From CAWIVH01 sp963839475 (lineage in GTDB: Bacteria; Acidobacteriota; UBA6911), in contig CAWIVH010000013.1 in NCBI GenBank assembly GCA_963839475.1, positions 558,001-622,000 of the forward strand: a stretch of DNA of 64,000 bases, in the 5' to 3' direction. The translations under genes and the position numbers were made by a program. The stretch's first letter is position 1; each line of letters starts with the position of its first letter. The notes under the pieces were generated by a model, which made no database searches, had not been told where the DNA came from, and was given only the letters and a program-made list of their open reading frames with translations. Below, one piece after another: positions 52,683-62,220 of this stretch.

Positions 52683-54395
52683 ATGCAATATCAGGTCCTC
52701 GCTCGTAAATGGCGCCCTCAAAATTTCCATGAGATTGTCGGGCAGGAGCATGTCTCGAGGACGCTGATGAATGCTCTCCAGTCGGGGAGAGTCGCTCACG
52801 CCTTCCTTTTTTCCGGTCCCCGCGGAAGCGGGAAAACCACCACGGCCCGGATCCTGGCCAAAGCCTTGAACTGTCATTCCGGCCAGCCTGGAGAGCCTTG
52901 CGGCCACTGTGTGGCCTGCACGGAGATAGCTGCCGGAAACTGCATGGACGTCATCGAAATCGACGCGGCCAGCAACACCGGCGTCGATAACGTGCGCGGC
53001 CTGATAGAGCAGGTGCAATATAGTCCAGCACGGGACCGCAACAAGATCTTCATCATCGATGAAGTCCACATGCTCAGCAATGCGGCTTTCAATGCGCTGC
53101 TCAAAACTCTCGAGGAGCCGCCGCCTCATGTTGTTTTCATCATGGCCACGACGGAATACCACAAGATTCCGGCGACGATTCTGTCCCGATGTCAGCAATA
53201 CAGCTTCAAGCTGATCCGGTTCCCCCTGATCCTGGCACGACTTCGGCTGATCGCCCGGGAGGAGGGGATCGAAATCAGCGATGCCGCTCTCGAGCAGGTG
53301 GCGTTCTCGAGCGGCGGAAGTATGCGCGACGCCATGTCGGCGCTGGACCGCGTGATTGCCTTCAGCGGCAACAAGGTCCGGGATGAAGACGCCACGATGC
53401 TTCTGGGCCTGATCGAACCGAAGATACTGGCAGGCACAGTGCGCGCGGTTTTTTCCGGTGACGTCGAAGCCCTCCTCAAAATTGTCGGCGAACTCGTCGA
53501 AACCGGACAGGACCTGCAGAATTTCTGCCAAAAGCTGCTGGCCCACATGCGAAACCTGATGGTCTTGAAAGCGGGGGTTTCGGACCCGGTGCTTCTGGGT
53601 GTTCCCGAAAGCCTTGTCCCCGATTTGCGCTCCCAGGGAGAGTTGTTCTCACGCGAGGATCTGCTCAGGCTTTTCGAAGCATTCCTCAAGGTGGAAAACG
53701 ACCTGAAATATGCCGCTCAACCCAGATTTGAACTGGAAATGGGGCTGATCGAACTATCCCATGTGTCCAGGATGCGTTCTCTGGAAGAATTAATAGCCGA
53801 GTTCCGCTCACTCTCGGGTGCCGAGGCTCCCGCTCCTCCGGGGGGCAAACCGCCTTCCATGGGTGCCCAGGGCGGACGGCCGGAATTGGCGGCGCGCCGC
53901 CCGGTTGCGCTTCCGCAGCCGGAGCGTCCCATTCAGCCGGCCCCCGTTGGGCAAGCCGTTTCTCCGCCTGCGGAAACTCCCGTCAGGTCATCGAAGCCAT
54001 CTCCGCCCGCTGAAGGCCGGGAATTGCTCTTGAGCATTGCATCGGCCACCGGCAAGGAATCCCTCGAATCGGCGTTACACTCGCTGGCCGGCGCCGAAAC
54101 CCAGGGCGACCAGGTGATTTTGGATCCGGGGGACAGCACCGAATTCCTCAGGCGGCAAATCAGGGATAACATGGCGATCATCGGTCAGGCCGCCGCGCGC
54201 GTGCTTGGACGGCCGGTGGGCATTCAGATCGGCAATGCCCGGCATCCGGAAGTGGCTCTGCCGGCTTCGGCTTCACCGCCGACAACCCCGCCGGTGCAAC
54301 GAGATCCCCTTGAACGGGCCAGGCGGCAGCCCGTTGTGCAATCCTTTCTCGACCGATTTCCCGGACCGGTCAAAGCCGAGGATATCGAAGAATGA
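52683..54395 (+). CDS. dnaX: DNA polymerase III subunit tau/gamma
   Basis: 570 residues from ATG 52683. The frame opens earlier, but through the SRP RNA. The N-terminus YQVLARKWRPQNFHEIVGQE, Walker A FSGPRGSGKTTTARIL, four zinc-ligand cysteines (C-x8-C-x2-C-x2-C, in NCHSGQPGEPCGHCVAC), IDAASNTGVDNVRGL, IIDEVHMLSNAAFNALLKTL and sensor SRCQQYSFK are DnaX hallmarks. A Pro-rich linker (about 390-455) precedes a short domain that may bind the polymerase. It overlaps recR by ATGA at 54392-54395. Confidence 0.97.
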   Translation: MQYQVLARKWRPQNFHEIVGQEHVSRTLMNALQSGRVAHAFLFSGPRGSGKTTTARILAKALNCHSGQPGEPCGHCVACTEIAAGNCMDVIEIDAASNTGVDNVRGLIEQVQYSPARDRNKIFIIDEVHMLSNAAFNALLKTLEEPPPHVVFIMATTEYHKIPATILSRCQQYSFKLIRFPLILARLRLIAREEGIEISDAALEQVAFSSGGSMRDAMSALDRVIAFSGNKVRDEDATMLLGLIEPKILAGTVRAVFSGDVEALLKIVGELVETGQDLQNFCQKLLAHMRNLMVLKAGVSDPVLLGVPESLVPDLRSQGELFSREDLLRLFEAFLKVENDLKYAAQPRFELEMGLIELSHVSRMRSLEELIAEFRSLSGAEAPAPPGGKPPSMGAQGGRPELAARRPVALPQPERPIQPAPVGQAVSPPAETPVRSSKPSPPAEGRELLLSIASATGKESLESALHSLAGAETQGDQVILDPGDSTEFLRRQIRDNMAIIGQAAARVLGRPVGIQIGNARHPEVALPASASPPTTPPVQRDPLERARRQPVVQSFLDRFPGPVKAEDIEE

Positions 54396-54991
54396 GCGAC
54401 TACGCCGAGCCGATTGCCCGATTGGTCGACGAGCTCTGCAAGCTACCCGGGATCGGATCCAAATCGGCCCAGCGGCTCGCCTATTTCATTTTGCGCCGCT
54501 CGCGAGCAGATGCGGAGCGGCTTAGCCAAGCCATCCTCGAAGTCAAAGACAAGATCGGATACTGCTCAAGATGCAACAATTTCGCTGACCGCGACCCCTG
54601 CGGATACTGCACCAACCCGTCCCGATCGGCTGAAACCATCTGTATTGTGGAAGAGCCGAACGATATCCTGGCAATCGAAAAGACACGGGAATATCACGGG
54701 CAATACCATGTCCTGCACGGGGTGCTATCCCCAATCAATGGCATCGGGCCCGAAGACCTGAGGCTCAAAAACCTGTTGGAGCGGTTGAGGGAAGGAGCTG
54801 TTCGCGAGATAATCGTGGCTACGAATCCGAATGTCGAGGGGGAGGCCACGGCAATTTATATAGCCCGCCTCTTGAAACCGATAGGTGTGAAGGTCAGCCG
54901 CATCGCCCTGGGGGTTCCCGTTGGCAGCGACTTGGAATTTGCGGATGAGGTCACGATGTCCAAAGCCCTGGAACACCGCCACGAACTCTAG
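54392..54991 (+). CDS. recR: Recombination protein RecR
   Basis: 199 residues, standard size. The N-terminal helix-hairpin-helix (LCKLPGIGSKSAQRLAYFIL), a four-Cys zinc finger (YCSRCNNFADRDPCGYC), a Toprim domain (TICIVEEPNDILAIEKT, HGVLSPINGIGPEDL) and the C-terminal ALGVPVGSDLEFADEVTMSK are all present. It acts with RecO/RecF in RecA loading at gaps. Coupled to dnaX by a 4-base overlap, with the SRP RNA upstream, the classic ffs-dnaX-recR order. Confidence 0.97.
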   Translation: MSDYAEPIARLVDELCKLPGIGSKSAQRLAYFILRRSRADAERLSQAILEVKDKIGYCSRCNNFADRDPCGYCTNPSRSAETICIVEEPNDILAIEKTREYHGQYHVLHGVLSPINGIGPEDLRLKNLLERLREGAVREIIVATNPNVEGEATAIYIARLLKPIGVKVSRIALGVPVGSDLEFADEVTMSKALEHRHEL

Positions 54992-55029
54992 CAAATAGTG
55001 TCATCGGTGCCGGGCCAAAATGCCACGTT

Positions 55030-55440
55030 TTAATTTCCCCCTTCGATCCAGGTTTCTCCGTCTGAATAGTACTCTTTCTTCCAGATCGGGACGATTTTCT
55101 TGAGCGTGTCGATGGCGAAGCGGCAGGCATCGAACGCCGGCGCCCGGTGCTCCGAAGCTACGGCAATGGCTACGCTGCAATCCCCGACCTCCAGGACTCC
55201 CAGGCGGTGAATGATCGCGATCTCGCGAATATCGAACTTGCTGCGGGTGAGTGTGCCCACTTCCTCAAGTTTTTTCCTGGCCATCGATTCATAAGCCTGA
55301 TACTCGAGCCGAAGGACTGCTTTTCCCCGCGAGCGGTCACGGACAATACCCTCGAACAGAACCACAGCGCCATCTTCGTCCCCTGCCACGGCATGGCGCA
55401 AGGTGACTGCATCAATGGTCTCGCGTACCAGCGAATACAT
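55030..55440 (-). CDS. moaE: Molybdopterin synthase catalytic subunit
   Basis: 136 residues from ATG 55440, whose ribosome-binding site (GGAGG) lies in the last codons of moaD. MoaE text: GAVVLFEGIVRDRSRGKAVL, LEYQAYESMARKKLEEV, IAIIHRLGVLEVGDCSVAIA, VASEHRAPAFDACRFAID, and catalytic-lysine region VPIWKKEYYSDGETWIEG. With MoaD it inserts two sulfurs into precursor Z to give molybdopterin. Other moa genes are not in the window. Confidence 0.95.
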   Translation of the reverse strand: MYSLVRETIDAVTLRHAVAGDEDGAVVLFEGIVRDRSRGKAVLRLEYQAYESMARKKLEEVGTLTRSKFDIREIAIIHRLGVLEVGDCSVAIAVASEHRAPAFDACRFAIDTLKKIVPIWKKEYYSDGETWIEGGN

Positions 55441-55441
55441 T

Positions 55442-55687
55442 TCAACCTCCGCTGACCGGGGGGAGAAAGGCGATTTCATCGCCATCCTTGACGGCAGAAT
55501 CTGCGCGGGCGAATTCGGAGTTTACGGCGTAAAGCACCAGGTTCCGGTATGCCGAAAGGCTGGGATGGTCCTTTTCAAATTCTGAAAAGACCGAGCCTAC
55601 ATCAGGATAGTGCTCGGAATCCAGCTCGACACTGCGCCTCCCGACGATGTCGGCAAGAGAAGCAAAGAAGAGTACACGGAGGCTCAT
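55442..55687 (-). CDS. moaD: Molybdopterin synthase sulfur-carrier subunit
   Basis: 81 residues, ubiquitin-like, beginning SLRVLFFASLADIVGRRSVE and ending with the obligatory Gly-Gly tail in FLPPVSGG, where the thiocarboxylate forms. ATG 55687 shares one base with the TGA of the upstream dacB gene (TGATG), and moaE starts one base after its own stop, so all three are coupled. Confidence 0.92.
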   Translation of the reverse strand: MSLRVLFFASLADIVGRRSVELDSEHYPDVGSVFSEFEKDHPSLSAYRNLVLYAVNSEFARADSAVKDGDEIAFLPPVSGG

Positions 55688-57165
55688 CAGTATAGATTCA
55701 CAAACAGGGCACAGATTTCGTCAATCGTTTTCTGTATTCGTTTGATCGAGGTGGCGGCATTGTTAGCGAAAATGCTGAATGCGAGGCTTTTGCCCGATTT
55801 CGTGGTCATGTATCCGGAAAGCGCCGAGACCCCGTTCAAAGAGCCGGTCTTGGCGTGAATTACCCCCCGCACCGGCTCGGCCGCAAAGCGGTGCTTCAGT
55901 GTTCCGTCTGTGCCGCTGACGGCGAGCGTATTCAGAAAGAGATCAAAGTGGGGTCTTCCGGCTAATGCCAGCAAAAGAGAAGTCTGGAAATGCGGCGTTA
56001 CGAGGTTTTCTCGTGAAAGTCCGCAGCCATCTTTCAGGTTGATCCCGCGGGTGTCGATCCCAGATGAAACTATGAATTCCTTGAGCACTTCCACCCCTGC
56101 CTCGTCGGTGCCTATTCCCCTGAATTCCGCCCCGAGTGTGCGCAACAACATTTCAGCGTGCAGGTTCTGGCTTTTCTTGTTGATAATCTCCACACTCCTT
56201 ACCAGCGGTGGCGAGAGGTGCTCCGCCAGGGGTTTCCAGCTGTGGCGAAGCTCCTGGGCCATTTCCCCATGATGGAGAGCACCCAAACTCCCGCTGATAT
56301 GAACACCCCTCTTGACAAGTTCGTCCCGGAGTTGGGCTGCTGCGGCTTCCGCGGGCTTTTCCAGGAGGAGATAGCGGCTGAAGGATTGTCCAAGCGGGAG
56401 GGTGCCCGAGACAACGAGGTTTCGAGTTCCGGGTATCACTCTGGCGCCAATGGTTCGCTTGGCACTTGCAGCGCCCGTGACGGCGAGATTACGAACCCTG
56501 AAATACGTGGATGGCGGATCTACCCATACGGAGACCAATTGCTTGGATTTGGCGGGGGTAGCGTGAACCCAGTACACGTTGTTGTTGATGCTGAGGGCGC
56601 TTATCGGAGCACCATAAGTCGATCGTAGATCTTCTTCGGTCCACCCTTTGCCGTGACTGTTGGACACAAAATAGCTGTCGTCGCCTATAATGTTTCCGGT
56701 AATTCTTTGAATGCCTAAAGCTTGTAGCTTTTCTGCCAACTCTGCGAAAGCAGACTTCTCCAGAATTTCACCGCTGGGATCAACCAGATTGGGGTCGCCA
56801 CGCCCGACCAGAAAAAGGTCGCCCAGGAGGTTGCCATCCGGGTGCACCTCCCCATTGGTTAAGACTGTGGTTCTGAAGCGGAAATCCGGGCCCAGCTTGT
56901 GCAGCGCGGTCGCCGTGGTCAGGACCTTCAAAACCGAGGCCGGAAGGAACTGCTTATCCTGGTTGACGGCGACAAGAACCTGTTTGTTGGCATCCGCAAC
57001 TTCTATGCCCCAGTTGGTGGACCGGATTCCCGGTCTCCGCAGCGCCTGGGCGATCTTGCTCTGGATGTTTTCAAGGGTTCCGGCCTGGGCGGTCCGAACG
57101 ATTACCGGCGTCAGGCAAAGGGCGAGAGCGAGAAACAGCACTATCTTTTTAAATCTTAGTTGCAA
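55687..57165 (-). CDS. dacB: D-alanyl-D-alanine carboxypeptidase/endopeptidase (PBP4, S13)
   Basis: 492 residues with a signal peptide (KIVLFLALALCLTPVIV). Active-site motifs SxxK in FLPASVLKVLTTATAL, SxN in NKKSQNLHAEMLLRTL and KTG in VIHAKTGSLNGVSALSGYM are all present, with the large insertion domain (about 100-270) typical of PBP4. It trims or cleaves peptidoglycan cross-links in the periplasm. The coupling to moaD/moaE is unusual and probably has no functional meaning. Confidence 0.93.
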   Translation of the reverse strand: MQLRFKKIVLFLALALCLTPVIVRTAQAGTLENIQSKIAQALRRPGIRSTNWGIEVADANKQVLVAVNQDKQFLPASVLKVLTTATALHKLGPDFRFRTTVLTNGEVHPDGNLLGDLFLVGRGDPNLVDPSGEILEKSAFAELAEKLQALGIQRITGNIIGDDSYFVSNSHGKGWTEEDLRSTYGAPISALSINNNVYWVHATPAKSKQLVSVWVDPPSTYFRVRNLAVTGAASAKRTIGARVIPGTRNLVVSGTLPLGQSFSRYLLLEKPAEAAAAQLRDELVKRGVHISGSLGALHHGEMAQELRHSWKPLAEHLSPPLVRSVEIINKKSQNLHAEMLLRTLGAEFRGIGTDEAGVEVLKEFIVSSGIDTRGINLKDGCGLSRENLVTPHFQTSLLLALAGRPHFDLFLNTLAVSGTDGTLKHRFAAEPVRGVIHAKTGSLNGVSALSGYMTTKSGKSLAFSIFANNAATSIKRIQKTIDEICALFVNLY

Positions 57166-57251
57166 GATGCCGAACCTCCAGAGCCAAAGATAACATAAAC
57201 CCGTCTGAGTGCAACGAATAGCGACAAGAATGCAGTATTTATTTCCCGATC

Positions 57252-58106
57252 CTACCTTCCGGGTCGGTCGATCAGGAGCGAATCATTGAGCGAGGTGTTT
57301 CCGATCCTGGCGCCGACGGCTATCAGGGCGGACCCCGAAATCCGTATCAGCGGCTCCAGGTTCTCCGGGTTGGCCACGACCGTGTATTCCGGGGTTGCCT
57401 GAGGCTCACTGGCGAGCACATCATTCATTTCCTTAAGGATCCTCTTGCACTGGATTTCACCGGATTCGATCAGGTTTTCAGCGGCCTGGATGCTTCGATG
57501 AATTACTGAGGCCGCCACGCGCTCCGACTCTGTCAGGAAATAGTTGCGCGCCGCGTATGCCAACCCTGAGGCGTCGCGGACGACGGGGGTGACTACAACC
57601 TCGGTGCTCATGTTCAAATCCTGGATCATCTTCCGCAGAATGGCTCCTTGCAGCCCGTCCTTGTGGCCAAAGAAAATGAAACTAGGCTTCACAATATTGA
57701 TCATTTTCTGGATGCTGGTAGTCATGCCACGAAAATAGGTGGCACGGTAGAGGCCGGGTAGTTTTTGCCCAAAGTTTTCGACGTTTACATAGGTCGAAAA
57801 GCTGACGGGATACATCTCTTCTTCAGGGGGGGTGAAAATGTAATCAACATTTTCGCGGCGGAGCAGGTCCACGTCTTTGGTGATATCCCTTGGGTATTGC
57901 TGGTATTCCTCTTCCGTGAGGAATTGGAGGCGGTTGACGAAGATAGAAACGACGACGACATCCGTCATCTTGCGAGCTGTCCGGATCAGGCTGAGGTGGC
58001 CAGGGTGGATGGCTCCCATTGTGGAAACCAGCCCGATCTTCATGTCCGAGGCCAGGATCTTGGCACTGATCGCGGACATGCGCGAAACGCGATTGACGAT
58101 CTCCAT
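57252..58106 (-). CDS. panC: Pantothenate synthetase, divergent
   Basis: 284 residues. The fold is clearly PanC: LVSTMGAIHPGHLSLIRTAR (HxGH adenylate-forming motif), FVNRLQF, YPRDITKDVDLL, YFRGMTTSIQKMINIVKPSF, FGHKDGLQGAILRKM and RNYFLTESER. Several usually fixed residues differ: FVNPxQF reads FVNRLQF, HFRGV reads YFRGM, and DGLAxSSRN reads SGLAYAARN, so both Ser that normally contact the ATP phosphates are Ala. It may be a low-activity or altered-specificity PanC. It lies downstream of folK and a nucleoside kinase. Confidence 0.82.
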   Translation of the reverse strand: MEIVNRVSRMSAISAKILASDMKIGLVSTMGAIHPGHLSLIRTARKMTDVVVVSIFVNRLQFLTEEEYQQYPRDITKDVDLLRRENVDYIFTPPEEEMYPVSFSTYVNVENFGQKLPGLYRATYFRGMTTSIQKMINIVKPSFIFFGHKDGLQGAILRKMIQDLNMSTEVVVTPVVRDASGLAYAARNYFLTESERVAASVIHRSIQAAENLIESGEIQCKRILKEMNDVLASEPQATPEYTVVANPENLEPLIRISGSALIAVGARIGNTSLNDSLLIDRPGR

Positions 58107-58153
58107 GGGAAGACCATGATAACGGATTCGGGCGGGGTTGCAACGGAATTTCG

Positions 58154-58795
58154 CTATTTCCGCCGCTTCCGCACGGGGTGGTAATACTGAATGCCGCGAA
58201 CTCCTCCTTCAGTGATACGTCGCTGCAGGGCTTTTAGATCCTCCTCATTTTCCACGAAGTCGATTTCCGAAGTATCGACGATGAGGAGCGGGGCTTCTTT
58301 GTAGTGGTAAAAAAAGTGATCGTACGCTTCGATCAGGGAATCCAGGTACTGCTCCGAAATCTTGGCTTCGAATCCTACGTTTCGCCGGCGCACACGATCC
58401 AGGAGAACGGCTTTGGGCGCTTTGAGATAAACCACGAGCTCGGGTACCGGCAGATCCCGGCTCAAGGCGGCGAAGTATTTGTCGTAGATCAGGATCTCCT
58501 GATCGTCCAGATTAAGGTACGCGAATATTTTGTCCCGGGCAAACAGGTAGTCACAGATCAGAAGCGGTTTGGCTGCCATCGATGTGATGAGCTCTTTTTG
58601 CTGGGTGAACCTCGATATCAGGAAATACATCTGGGTGCGAAAGGCGGCGTTCGGCCGGTCCCGATAGAAATCCTCAAGGAAAGGATTCTCGAACTCGTCG
58701 AGGACGACCTGTCCTCCGGGGATCTTTGAGAAGGACTGGACCAGGGTGGTTTTACCGACGCCGATGGGGCCTTCGATGGCTATATATCGGGACAT
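58154..58795 (-). CDS. Deoxynucleoside kinase
   Basis: 213 residues from ATG 58795, overlapping the folK stop (TAATG). P-loop YIAIEGPIGVGKTTLVQSF, then VVLDEFENPFLEDFYRDRPN, AAFRTQMYFLISRFTQQKEL, LICDYLFARDKIFAYLNLDD, and the LID region YLKAPKAVLLDRVRRRNVGF are typical of the deoxyadenosine/deoxyguanosine kinase group. It salvages deoxynucleosides to monophosphates. Exact base preference is not readable. The gene order folK-kinase-panC is one I recall from other genomes. Confidence 0.88.
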   Translation of the reverse strand: MSRYIAIEGPIGVGKTTLVQSFSKIPGGQVVLDEFENPFLEDFYRDRPNAAFRTQMYFLISRFTQQKELITSMAAKPLLICDYLFARDKIFAYLNLDDQEILIYDKYFAALSRDLPVPELVVYLKAPKAVLLDRVRRRNVGFEAKISEQYLDSLIEAYDHFFYHYKEAPLLIVDTSEIDFVENEEDLKALQRRITEGGVRGIQYYHPVRKRRK

Positions 58796-59304
58796 TACTC
58801 TGTAGCTCCGGGATTGTAGCGGCGCACAGAAGCAGTATCTCTGCATGCGCGCAGCAGCGAGGAAATGGGCTTCTGCACCACCGGATGAATGAGTTCGGGT
58901 GCAAGCTCGAACAGCGGCTCCAAAACGAACCTCCGTTCTGCCATTCTTGGGTGGGGAATGGTGAGTTCCGAATCGTTGAGAATCCAGTTGTCGACCAGCA
59001 GAATGTCGATATCCAAAGTCCGGGGAGCCCCATGGAAGGATCGAATCCTGCCATGGGCGGCTTCGATTTCAAGGCAGCGCCGGAGCAACTCCAACGGAAG
59101 CAGGGCTGTCTCCGCTTCGACAGCCAGATTTAAAAACCATGACGGGTCGGTACAGCCTACAGGCTCAGTCTCGTACATAGAGGAGACTCTGACGGGCTTG
59201 ATCCCCGCCCTTGCCAAGGATGACAGCCCGGATTCAAGATTCGCCCTCCTTTTGCCCAGGTTCGAACCCATCGACAAATATGCACTCTGGATGCTCAGCT
59301 GCAT
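58795..59304 (-). CDS. folK: HPPK, 6-hydroxymethyl-dihydropterin pyrophosphokinase
   Basis: 169 residues. AYLSMGSNLGKRRANLESGL, MYETEPVGCTDPSWFLNLAV, RSFHGAPRTLDIDILLVDNW and LTIPHPRMAERRFVLEPLFE are FolK signatures, including the paired Asp metal ligands in LDIDILL. It transfers pyrophosphate from ATP to the pterin in folate synthesis. It begins directly after the lptD stop (59305) and overlaps the kinase start. Confidence 0.96.
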   Translation of the reverse strand: MQLSIQSAYLSMGSNLGKRRANLESGLSSLARAGIKPVRVSSMYETEPVGCTDPSWFLNLAVEAETALLPLELLRRCLEIEAAHGRIRSFHGAPRTLDIDILLVDNWILNDSELTIPHPRMAERRFVLEPLFELAPELIHPVVQKPISSLLRACRDTASVRRYNPGATE

Positions 59305-61542
59305 TCAAAACAGGCTTTCCGGTCGCTTGATGTTGCCGAAGCTCCCGATCCCTTTGAGGGTGAAAGAGAAACTCATACGGCTTTCAGTCCGCGATCCGAG
59401 ATCAAACTGCTGGAACTCGAACGACAGTCCACAACAATCCCACATATAATTGAGACGCGATTGGCTGTTCAGCAGTTTATCGGTGAGGATATTATAACTG
59501 AAAGTAAAGCTTGCCGATAACCCCTTCAGCACGGAGCCATAGCCCACCTGCCCCTGGATATGATGGCTGTCGAAGGTAACGGGCTCCAGGGCCTGTGTTT
59601 TGAAATAGGTTCCTGATGCGAAGAGCTTATCCTTTTGCCAGAACATGGATACGCTGGCATCCCGGAGTCGCTGCAGGTGCATGTCGAAATCAGCTCGGGC
59701 GTCATAGGAAATCCCCGGTGTTGGCGACACCCGGGCTACCATGCTCGCAGGGGCGAGACTGCGCTGAATTCCCGTGAGCGAGAATCCGGTGAGGGTATTC
59801 AGGGGATAGAAAATGTTGGCATACCCCGCCTTGAACGCACCTCCGAAGGTCGGATCGAAGAAGTATTTCTGGTACAAGCCCAGCGAGAGAAACTCATATT
59901 GCTGGTAGACCCCCGGTTTGACTTCCCGGCTTCGGAAAATCCGGTTCAACAGCCCGTAGGTGATTTCATTGGTGTCGGCGATGGCGTCAAGATCGTCGAA
60001 ACGCAGTGTTTCGCCCAACTGGCTGATGCCGTGAATTCGGCGGTACATGGCAACCGGCTCGACCACATGAGTGAATTTTCCCAGCCAGGACGTGTCGAAT
60101 TTCTTTTCCAGGGTGGGGGTCCGCAGCTCCAGCTCAAATTCCCCGTAGCGCCGGTTCAGACTCTGTGGAATATACTGGGTGTCTGGGTCAGCCGATCTTC
60201 GGCCGCTGTAATAGGTTTCTCTCAGTCCGGCACGCGGGATCAGCGAAAACCCTGCCAGGGCTGGCAGTCGCATCGAGACCTGGGGGTGGAAATCCAGCCT
60301 TTGCAACAGTTGCGGTGTGGTCATGATGCTGTCGGTGCGCGAAAAGCCGGCGAGAGAACTCTGGAGGGAAAAAACCAGAGGCGTGTGAGCGATGGGGCGC
60401 TCGATGGCGGAGAATTCCACCGAGGGGAATCGACGCAGAATGAGTGTGCGGCCGGGGAAGAGGACTTCGTCCCGCTGAAACGAGATGTTGGTCGAATAGT
60501 GATCCTGGTTTTTGGTGAGGTATAGTGATGAGTTGTCCAGCGGAACGGTGGCGGCACGGAATGTATCGGAAAAGGCCTGTCGGAACTGGAAGTTGCTGGT
60601 CAGGTTGACCCGGGCAACGGCGCGAAAACCATATTGGAGCTGACTTTCGCCGTCCACAATGACATGGCTTCCTCCCTGGTTCAGCCGGTCGTTGATGCCA
60701 TACGCTTGAACGAAGAGGCGTGTTTCGGGATTCGGGCGCGCTCGGAATATGCCACCCACTGCCAGACCTCTCTGCGTGAAATAGTCCCCGTATACCGTGA
60801 CGTCAGCGCTTTGCCCAAGGGTCTGAAAATATCCCAGTGTGAAATCCCTGCCTTTGGAGGTGGAGTTGCCGGTATGGAACGGAATAAAGCCGCTGCTACG
60901 CTCCTTCCTTTCCAGCGGCACGATCATATAAGGGAGATAGAGCACGGGTACGTTTTTGATTCGGAATACCATGTGACGCATTCGGGCGGTGCGATCCACC
61001 TTTAGTGTTGTCTTCGCAGAATTGAAGGCCCACTTCGGCCGGGCGCCCGGGCAGGCGGTTATAAAACTGCCTTCGACCTTGTAGGTATCGCTGCCGGTTT
61101 TTACGATGGTTTTGCCCTTGATGAGGAACTCCTGATCGGTATACCCCATGGCATCATAAAAAGTGCCGGTTTGGGTGGCAAAATTGAACTCCGCCCTGGA
61201 ACATCTTAGCCACTGTTTGTCATGGCTGAAGCGAGTGTCCCCGACCGTAAAACCTTCGCGCGTTTCCTCATCGTATTCGGCCTGATCAGCGGTGATCAGC
61301 ATGCCTTCGTAGCTGATTTCAACATGCCCGCGTGCCCGGTACCGGGTTCGGGTAATCCGCTCCTGGAAATCGGAGAGGAGGATGACCTTGCCCTCTCGGT
61401 AGTTCATTTCCGTCCGCACCCTATCGGACGGTGACTGGGTTTGAACCTGGAAGGGACCCCTTTCCGTGGCGCTTGCGGCTCGAATTGCGACGAACAGAAT
61501 CAGCCATCCGGCAAAGATGAGTTTTGGCTTTTTCCAGGTCAT
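59305..61542 (-). CDS. lptD: LPS-assembly protein LptD
   Basis: 745 residues with a signal peptide (LIFAGWLILFVAIRAASA). An OstA/LptA-like beta-jellyroll (about 45-140: GKVILLSDFQERITRTRYRA, GHVEISYEGMLITADQAEYD) is followed by the outer-membrane barrel with VPVLYLPYMIVPLERKERSS, GFIPFHTGNSTSKGRDFTLG and YFQTLGQSADVTVYGDYFTQ. A Cys pair near the C-terminus (MWDCCGLSFEFQ) matches the conserved cysteines that form inter-domain disulfides in LptD. It inserts LPS into the outer leaflet, showing that the organism is Gram-negative with LPS-like lipid. Confidence 0.93.
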   Translation of the reverse strand: MTWKKPKLIFAGWLILFVAIRAASATERGPFQVQTQSPSDRVRTEMNYREGKVILLSDFQERITRTRYRARGHVEISYEGMLITADQAEYDEETREGFTVGDTRFSHDKQWLRCSRAEFNFATQTGTFYDAMGYTDQEFLIKGKTIVKTGSDTYKVEGSFITACPGARPKWAFNSAKTTLKVDRTARMRHMVFRIKNVPVLYLPYMIVPLERKERSSGFIPFHTGNSTSKGRDFTLGYFQTLGQSADVTVYGDYFTQRGLAVGGIFRARPNPETRLFVQAYGINDRLNQGGSHVIVDGESQLQYGFRAVARVNLTSNFQFRQAFSDTFRAATVPLDNSSLYLTKNQDHYSTNISFQRDEVLFPGRTLILRRFPSVEFSAIERPIAHTPLVFSLQSSLAGFSRTDSIMTTPQLLQRLDFHPQVSMRLPALAGFSLIPRAGLRETYYSGRRSADPDTQYIPQSLNRRYGEFELELRTPTLEKKFDTSWLGKFTHVVEPVAMYRRIHGISQLGETLRFDDLDAIADTNEITYGLLNRIFRSREVKPGVYQQYEFLSLGLYQKYFFDPTFGGAFKAGYANIFYPLNTLTGFSLTGIQRSLAPASMVARVSPTPGISYDARADFDMHLQRLRDASVSMFWQKDKLFASGTYFKTQALEPVTFDSHHIQGQVGYGSVLKGLSASFTFSYNILTDKLLNSQSRLNYMWDCCGLSFEFQQFDLGSRTESRMSFSFTLKGIGSFGNIKRPESLF

Positions 61543-61758
61543 TAGCCCTTCCTGCAGATCTTGAACCGCCGCGAATTCAACCGCCAGGGCAAATCATACG
61601 GTAAGATCAAAAAAATCCACAATTTTTCCGCTGACAATTTCGATTTCCGCAGGAGGCACGGACTGGCTTCTGCTGCCAGCGACCACCCTGTGGCTCGGCT
61701 TCGGATTCCCCTGTCCCGCAGCATTTCCGTGAACTGTTGTCCAGAGGGCAAGGAAGCG

Positions 61759-62211
61759 ATGCCTCCAGCGCTGCAAAGTGCTATCCTAAATGACGTGGGA
61801 ACCTACCGATTCTTCGACCACGCCGCTGATGTCGGAATCGCCCTCTCCGCTGAATCCCTGCCCGATCTTTTTCATACCGCGGTGCAGGGTTTAATGGCAT
61901 GGGTCGGGCCGCCCCCCGATTCTGCTGATCGGGTCGAGGAAGAGATATGCCTGAACGCCGAAGGGCTGGAAGAATTGCTCGTGCGCTGGCTGCAGGAGAT
62001 ACTCTATTTGTTTCAATTGAAAAGGGTATATTGGATCGAGATTTCGGGAATGACAGTGGCCGGGAATTCGGCGGCCGGCAAAATCCGGGGAATTCCCTTC
62101 AATACCGATCAGGCGTTGGAATACCAGGAAATCAAAGCCGTGACCTACCATCAGCTTCAGGTTCGGGAGGTAAACGGTTTCTGGCTGGCAAACATTATTA
62201 TCGATATTTAG
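61759..62211 (+). CDS. Archease, RtcB cofactor
   Basis: About 150 residues from ATG 61759 (AAGGAAG upstream). The frame opens further up, but that part is not protein-like. GTYRFFDHAADVGIALSAES, LPDLFHTAVQGLMAWV, LEELLVRWLQEILYLFQ and IKAVTYHQLQVREVNGFWLA are archease signatures, with acidic metal-site residues in FFDHAADVG. Archease speeds RtcB guanylylation and multiple turnover. It is immediately upstream of rtcB (9-base gap), so the two are clearly one operon. Confidence 0.9.
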   Translation: MPPALQSAILNDVGTYRFFDHAADVGIALSAESLPDLFHTAVQGLMAWVGPPPDSADRVEEEICLNAEGLEELLVRWLQEILYLFQLKRVYWIEISGMTVAGNSAAGKIRGIPFNTDQALEYQEIKAVTYHQLQVREVNGFWLANIIIDI

Positions 62212-62220
62212 GCGGCTACT

